A DNA stretch of 64,000 bases, taken from contig JADJON010000003.1 in assembly GCA_016713765.1 (NCBI GenBank), positions 806,001-870,000 of the forward strand, read 5' to 3'. The notes beneath the pieces were generated by a model. The model saw only the letters and a list, made by a program, of their open reading frames with translations, did not search any database and had not been told where the DNA came from. Positions 59,636 to 64,000 of this stretch are shown piece by piece; within the stretch, counting starts at the first letter, position 1, and every line of letters starts with the position of its first letter. A program made the position numbers and the translations under genes. This DNA comes from Bacteroidota bacterium (GTDB lineage Bacteria > Bacteroidota > Bacteroidia > AKYH767-A > 2013-40CM-41-45).

Positions 59636-61051
59636 TTATTTCCCCGGCCCCGAAGCCTGAAAATATCGCCGATCGGCCGGAATAACGCCCCAATGATTCA
59701 AAAGCATACAGTTCAGGCGGGATTCCTCCAGGTTCCGGATCGGCCACCATCCCATGACGGGTTGGTCATCCGGCAGTTGAACGACGGGTTGGGAAGCATG
59801 CATCAGTTGGTGCAGGTAGCGTCGCTCTTCCCGGTTGAGTTTCATCAGGGAGGCATCCGCGATCGTGAAGTAAAGTATCACCACCAGCACCCCTGCTCCA
59901 GCGACCTGTGTAGCGGGTGTACGAATGAAGGCGATCAACAGCCGCGAAGCGAAAAAACCGAACCAGCCGAACAACCAGAGCATCACCGGTTGCAAGGTGT
60001 CGATGCGGACGATCAGCGGACGATACGTCCGATAACCACCAAAGGGCAGCAGGAGCAGATAAGCCAGGACCAGCAATCCTGAAGCCGTGAAAAAGTACTT
60101 CACTTCTTTTGTGAGCATTTCCTTCCTGGCGGCATGAACGTAACTGACCAGCACCACCGACAGGACAACGATCAAGGATGGATAACTGAAAAAATAGTCG
60201 GTCAGTCCCTGGAGGAGTAATCCATACCGACCGATCAACGACGGTCCGTTGGCTGGGTTTTCCGCATTGAACGAACCGAGCCAGAGTGAATAGCACGACA
60301 ACACGAACCACCATGCCCACGATAGGCTCCAGCCACGGAGCAGCGGACGATCCGTCCATCCCTGCTTTTGCATCATCCAACGCTCCATCAGGTGTGCGCC
60401 GCCCAAGAGGCAGCCGATCGCGGGCGAAAGCGGACCCTGAAAGGCCATGATCACCGGCAGCAAGAGCAACAACACACGACTCATCCGCGATCGGGCAGTC
60501 CATCTTCGCTGCAGCAGGATGTATCCCGCGATGAAAGCCGAAGGAAGCGCGTAGAAACAGGTGTAGGCAATGGCCCGGTCGATCACCCCCATGCTGGTGT
60601 TGAAGCCGTAGTTCTGGAACAATGGTTCTATGCAGAACGCCGCGGCGATCCAGGCCGATGACGTAACGCGTTGGTTTCCGGCAACGAGTGAGGACAAGAA
60701 AAAGAGCAGGGAAAGTTGCACGATCAGTTTGATCAGGGAGCAGGCGGCGTACACCGCATCCACCGGATCGGCGAACGGCCTGAACCAGTCCGGAGCATGC
60801 AGGAACCACCACTGCATAGACGCGTGGGCGAAATAGCGATTGGTCGCGTAATACGGCTGGAAGTCTTTCCAAAGACCGAAACCGAACGGATCGCTCAGCA
60901 CGCGCTGATAAGCTTCAGACGGCACGACGACTGAAGCGATATCACCATCCAATGGAAAACGACCGAATTGGATAAACGAATAGATGAGATCCGCCAGCAC
61001 CAGCAGTGCCAGCAGCCAGGTCCAGGTGCGAATTGATCGGGAAGTGGTCAT
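59636..61051 (-). CDS. Polytopic membrane protein, unknown function
   Basis: A 471-residue protein from the ATG at 61051 (MTTSRSIRTWTWLLALLVLA) with about ten hydrophobic helices. Between the first two lies a hydrophilic loop FGRFPLDGDIASVVVPSEAY followed by KDFQPYYATNRYFAHASMQW. This loop resembles the first acidic loop of GT39/GT-C-type glycosyltransferases (Asp in DGD). Last residues are hydrophilic. A GT-C-fold enzyme of polysaccharide or protein glycosylation is possible, but no family was firmly recognised. Codon use and GC look like the chromosome. It stands alone. Confidence 0.55.
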   Translation of the reverse strand: MTTSRSIRTWTWLLALLVLADLIYSFIQFGRFPLDGDIASVVVPSEAYQRVLSDPFGFGLWKDFQPYYATNRYFAHASMQWWFLHAPDWFRPFADPVDAVYAACSLIKLIVQLSLLFFLSSLVAGNQRVTSSAWIAAAFCIEPLFQNYGFNTSMGVIDRAIAYTCFYALPSAFIAGYILLQRRWTARSRMSRVLLLLLPVIMAFQGPLSPAIGCLLGGAHLMERWMMQKQGWTDRPLLRGWSLSWAWWFVLSCYSLWLGSFNAENPANGPSLIGRYGLLLQGLTDYFFSYPSLIVVLSVVLVSYVHAARKEMLTKEVKYFFTASGLLVLAYLLLLPFGGYRTYRPLIVRIDTLQPVMLWLFGWFGFFASRLLIAFIRTPATQVAGAGVLVVILYFTIADASLMKLNREERRYLHQLMHASQPVVQLPDDQPVMGWWPIRNLEESRLNCMLLNHWGVIPADRRYFQASGPGK

Positions 61052-61069
61052 GGATAGGAATACATACAC

Positions 61070-61514
61070 CCGGGTGCGAGCCGCTGCATTGCCATCTCGA
61101 ACCTTTGCGTTAGAAATGTACGCCGAACAGGTAGATAAATCCCGCGAATAGCACGCGTTGTATCCGCAACCCTATACAGTAGCCTAAAGAAGCATCCATA
61201 GGAGCGGGAACAAATGCACGACTTAACCCGAAAGTACGCTTCCGGTTTCCTGCAGGATTCAGGCTTTGAGCAGCGGACAGTGATCAACCATATAAGCGAG
61301 GTCTGCTGTAGGTCGGGCACCTTCCAGTTCCTTACAACGGAGTTAATCAACCGGTTCAGACACATTCACGTTCCAGGATGTTGAACATTTGTTGTCAGTT
61401 CAATATAGGTATGGTAAGATCTAAAACAGGGTTCGGGCAAGTTTTGGAGAATAAGGGAAAAACGATGCAAACGCCAGGAAACGCGATAAAAATTGAAAAT
61501 ATGTAAGATATTAT
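61070..61514. other. Long gap, mostly without recognisable features
   Basis: About 445 bp without a supported gene. A 105-codon minus frame (61048-61365) has a composition unlike a protein and overlaps the membrane-protein start. The last part becomes AT-rich and leads into the ATPase promoter. Confidence 0.4.
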
Positions 61515-61530
61515 TTTACATTTTTGTAAA
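61515..61530. promoter_or_regulatory. Palindromic operator candidate upstream of the AAA ATPase
   Basis: TTTACATTTTTGTAAA is a perfect TTTACA/TGTAAA inverted repeat. More TGTAA words lie at 61503 and 61549. It precedes the promoter by 30 bp. Confidence 0.5.
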
Positions 61531-61560
61531 TCACTTGACTAAAATTATGTAAATTATGCC

Positions 61561-61568
61561 TAAATTTG
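61561..61568 (+). promoter_or_regulatory. -7 promoter box of the AAA ATPase gene
   Basis: TAAATTTG matches TAnnTTTG, with CTTG 23 bp upstream. The ATG is 18 bp downstream. Confidence 0.6.
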
Positions 61569-61586
61569 AATGAAAACATTGTCCTG

Positions 61587-62840
61587 ATGCCATACCTTGC
61601 CCGAATCACCGACTTAGAATTAAGACGAAAATTATCCGCTTCCGGTGCTGTGCTGGTTCGCGGCGCGAAGGCTTGCGGTAAGACCGAGTCGGCCAAGCAA
61701 ATTGCCGGAAGTACCCTGCGCGTTGATCAGGACGAACAGGTTCCTGCGCTGATCGATACGGCTCCCAGGCGTTTGTTATTGGGAGAGACACCAAGGCTGA
61801 TCGACGAATGGCAAGCTCAACCTAAGCTATGGGACTACATACGACATGAAATCGATGACCGGCGACAACCCGGACAATTCATCTTAACCGGCTCGGCGAA
61901 TCCGGAAGAGACGGTCAGGATGCATTCCGGGGCGGGGCGTTTTACCATTGTTGAAATGCGCACGATGACCTGGCAGGAACTGGGCTACTCGACCGGAGCC
62001 GTCAGTTTGGCGAATCTCTTTGAAGGAAAAAGTATTGATGTGATTGACCAGCCGACAGCGCTTGAATTCATCCTTGAACGGTTGATCATCGGTGGTTTTC
62101 CCTCCCTGATCGACAAGTCTGTACAACAGGCAACGGATATAAATCGTGCTTATGTTGAGTTGCTTGCCGAAGTGGACATGAGTCGTGTTTCGGAAATCAA
62201 ACGAGATCCAAATAAAGTAAGAAGTCTACTCCGGTCCATCGGAAGAAACACCGCCACGCTTGCGGAGATCACCAGGTTAGAAAGCGATATCCGGGAAAAA
62301 GAAAGAACCTCCATCACCCGGCCGACCATTTACGATTATCTCGACGCGTTGAAGCGCCTCATGATCATCGAGGAGCAGCCTGCGTGGAATACACATATTC
62401 GTTCATCCTATTCCTTGCGTAAATCTTCCAAGCATCACTTTACCGATGTCGCGTTGGCAGTCGCCGCCCTGGGAGCCAATGAGCAATCCCTTTTAAACGA
62501 TTTGCATTTCACCGGCTTTTTATTTGAATCACTGGTCACCCACGACTTGCGGGTCTATGCACAGGCTAACGATGCCAAGGTCTATCATTACCGGGATTCC
62601 AGCGGATTAGAAATCGACAGTATCGTTCAAAAATACAATGGAGATTGGTGTGCATTCGAAATAAAACTGGGGAGCGGACAAATTGAGGCAGCCGCGAAGA
62701 ATCTCCTGAAGTTTGTCTCGATCCTTGATACTAAAAAGATTGCGCCACCGAAATCGCTCAACATCATTACCGGAACCGGGATCAGTTATACGCGAAAAGA
62801 CGGCATTCATGTAATATCGCTTGGGTCATTGGGCGTTTAA
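61587..62840 (+). CDS. AAA ATPase with DUF4143 domain
   Basis: A 417-residue protein from the ATG at 61587 (MPYLARITDLELRRKL). The ATPase domain has Walker A RGAKACGKTESAKQ (about residue 34) and Walker B PRLIDEWQ (about 77), then LTGSANPEE (sensor 1). The C-terminal DUF4143 domain (about 200-390) ends in a restriction-like fold: YHYRDSSGLEIDSIVQKYNG and CAFEIKLGSG (D...E-x-K). Such proteins are widespread, often mobile, and of unknown function. Composition is more AT-rich than the chromosome. A palindromic operator and a good promoter precede it. A tyrosine recombinase gene follows 190 bp later, so both may belong to one mobile segment. Confidence 0.9.
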   Translation: MPYLARITDLELRRKLSASGAVLVRGAKACGKTESAKQIAGSTLRVDQDEQVPALIDTAPRRLLLGETPRLIDEWQAQPKLWDYIRHEIDDRRQPGQFILTGSANPEETVRMHSGAGRFTIVEMRTMTWQELGYSTGAVSLANLFEGKSIDVIDQPTALEFILERLIIGGFPSLIDKSVQQATDINRAYVELLAEVDMSRVSEIKRDPNKVRSLLRSIGRNTATLAEITRLESDIREKERTSITRPTIYDYLDALKRLMIIEEQPAWNTHIRSSYSLRKSSKHHFTDVALAVAALGANEQSLLNDLHFTGFLFESLVTHDLRVYAQANDAKVYHYRDSSGLEIDSIVQKYNGDWCAFEIKLGSGQIEAAAKNLLKFVSILDTKKIAPPKSLNIITGTGISYTRKDGIHVISLGSLGV

Positions 62841-63029
62841 CGACAAAAAGGGAAAGGCTGTGCCGCCAAAAGAGGAAACGCTTTTAACCCCGCATGCTAC
62901 TTTCGATCTACATGCAGCAAAATCATCGCATCACGGCACCCAATGCCGCCCGGTTAGTAGGCTGTTCAAGGCAGGCCTGTCCTTTTGCAATATTGATCCA
63001 TCCGGATTCGTTGCCCGGAAAAACTCAAG
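62841..63029. other. Gap before the recombinase gene
   Basis: 190 bp. A variant -7 box, TACTTTCG (62898-62905), may drive the recombinase. A 66-codon frame (62894-63094) overlaps the recombinase start in another phase and is not credible. Confidence 0.35.
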
Positions 63030-64000
63030 ATGGCTTCTCGACCAGGTGCCGCTCAACTGCCATTAGTACAGGCATTCGAGCAATTTATCCATGAGAGCGC
63101 TTCTGGCTTGCGGCGCAAGCCCGATGGCACCAAACTACTTACCGGTAGTGTCCAGAATTACCGTGCCACCCTGGAAAAGATCAAAGCCTTCCAAATCGAG
63201 TGCGGTACCGATTTGTTGTTACACGACCACCATCGGCTCAGTCTCAAGCAGGTGGAGCGTGAAAACGCTCGTTGGAAAAGGTTCATCCGACGATTTTCTG
63301 AATTCCTGAGAAGGCACAACGTCCGATCCGATAATTATCTCGGCTTTCATTTCAAGCATCTGAAAACATTTTTGCGCTACCTGGAGGTGGCGCACGGTTG
63401 GGAGTTGGGTAATATTCCCCGGCTGTTCTTCGTGCGCAAAGAACCCGTACCCATCGTTGTGGTGCCGTTACATCGCATCCGTTCCTTGCTTCAGGATCAC
63501 GGACTGTTGCAACGCCTCAGCCCGGAACTGCGACAGGCCCGCGACATCTTCCTGGTCGGTTGTTCTACCGGTTTGCGGGTGTCCGATCTTTTGTCACTCC
63601 AACGGTCCAACCTTGAGCAGACCGGTTCGGCTACCTACCTGGTTATTGCCAGTCGTAAAACCGGCTCATTGCTTCGAATCCCTCTACCGGCGTATGTTCT
63701 CGAGATCTTTCGCCGGTACCGTTCAAGAGGAATCCGTCTCTTACCCCACATCAGTAACTCCTGTCTGAACAAACGTCTAAAACTGCTGGGAGAGGCTGCG
63801 GGCTGGACCGAACCACACATCCTTTGGCGAAACCGTGATGGCCGCCCGCGCATGGTCTTTAAAGACCCAACCAACAAAACTCACTTTCGATTCTGTGACC
63901 TCATCACCTCCCACACGATGCGCAGAAGCGCCATCTCCATGCTACTGGCCAGCGGCATGGCCGAACACCTGGTGCGCAAAATCTCCGGCCATGCACCCAA
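63030..64000 (+). CDS. Tyrosine recombinase (site-specific integrase), C-terminus cut by window end
   Basis: The open frame from the ATG at 63030 (MASRPGAAQLPLVQAFEQFI) runs to the window end (323 codons). The N-terminal part (to about 190) is a phage-integrase SAM-like domain (WKRFIRRFSEFLRRHN, HLKTFLRYLEVAHGW). The catalytic domain has the first Arg in STGLRVSDLLSLQRS, a Lys in IASRKTGSLLRI, and HTMRR (H-x-x-R), followed by KISGHAP with the last His. The catalytic Tyr would lie just beyond the window. The layout is that of Bacteroidota chromosomal or transposon integrases. It follows the DUF4143 ATPase, which may mark the edge of an integrated element to the right. Confidence 0.9.
   Translation, partial: MASRPGAAQLPLVQAFEQFIHESASGLRRKPDGTKLLTGSVQNYRATLEKIKAFQIECGTDLLLHDHHRLSLKQVERENARWKRFIRRFSEFLRRHNVRSDNYLGFHFKHLKTFLRYLEVAHGWELGNIPRLFFVRKEPVPIVVVPLHRIRSLLQDHGLLQRLSPELRQARDIFLVGCSTGLRVSDLLSLQRSNLEQTGSATYLVIASRKTGSLLRIPLPAYVLEIFRRYRSRGIRLLPHISNSCLNKRLKLLGEAAGWTEPHILWRNRDGRPRMVFKDPTNKTHFRFCDLITSHTMRRSAISMLLASGMAEHLVRKISGHAP

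Noticed and set aside
62894..63094. Small gene before the recombinase
   Set aside because: It overlaps the recombinase start in another frame and has no family signal.

Overview
The window looks like a chromosomal segment of a moderately GC-rich member of the Bacteroidota. Several independent signs agree. Promoters match the TAnnTTTG -7 consensus of that phylum, and two secreted proteins end in T9SS-type sorting domains. Families largely typical of the phylum are present (DUF4468, DUF2490, WG-motif proteins, a long IF-2, an extended RluB-type pseudouridine synthase). No rRNA genes were found and only one intact tRNA gene. The order and genus cannot be fixed from this sequence alone.

Layout. 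1-6.3 kb: end of an envelope/polysaccharide region (truncated GT39-like protein, GIY-YIG protein, tRNA-Arg(CCU) with an array of four damaged tRNA copies upstream, O-antigen ligase with TPRs, Wzz-like protein), then ispD and a c-type cytochrome. 6.3-9.0 kb: two different IS110-family elements with structured non-coding ends that may encode bridge RNAs. 9.0-14.3 kb: DUF4468 protein, a D-Ala-D-Ala carboxypeptidase with LysM repeats, an amidohydrolase and rlmN, separated by tandem-repeat DNA. 14.4-27.1 kb: a defence island, all on the minus strand and visibly AT-rich in parts. It holds a nuclease-like/AlbA_2 gene pair, a type I restriction-modification operon (hsdR, an AlbA_2-ATPase regulator, hsdS, RhuM-Fic, hsdM), a DUF3883 nuclease-like gene and a toxin-antitoxin-like pair with twin operators. 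27.3-39.5 kb: T9SS protein, prenyl synthase-hydrolase-dnaG operon, pseudouridine synthase, yraN-ldcA pair, metG and a WG-motif protein. 39.5-54 kb: decayed dsbA, DUF2490 protein, NDH-2, the rimP-nusA-infB operon with leader hairpins, SPOR and YjbR proteins, DUF502, a broken Kir-type K+ channel, panD, a flippase-like membrane protein, hldE-type adenylyltransferase, lipoprotein and radA. 54-64 kb: a 1801-residue CotH/lamin-tail/Ig-like secreted protein, a polytopic membrane protein, an AAA ATPase (DUF4143) and a tyrosine recombinase cut by the window end.

Two themes run through the non-coding DNA. First, many intergenic gaps are filled by short tandem repeats with different sequences but the same 7-bp period (GGCAGTA, GGGACGA, CTGCCTA, CGGGTTC, GCTATTC, TAACTAG). 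They resemble the STRR sequences known from filamentous cyanobacteria. Second, several loci carry traces of recent rearrangement: the tRNA-Arg 5'-half array, a duplicated hsdR tail in front of hsdS, and genes broken by a hairpin insertion or a nonsense codon. These are the places most worth a closer look.
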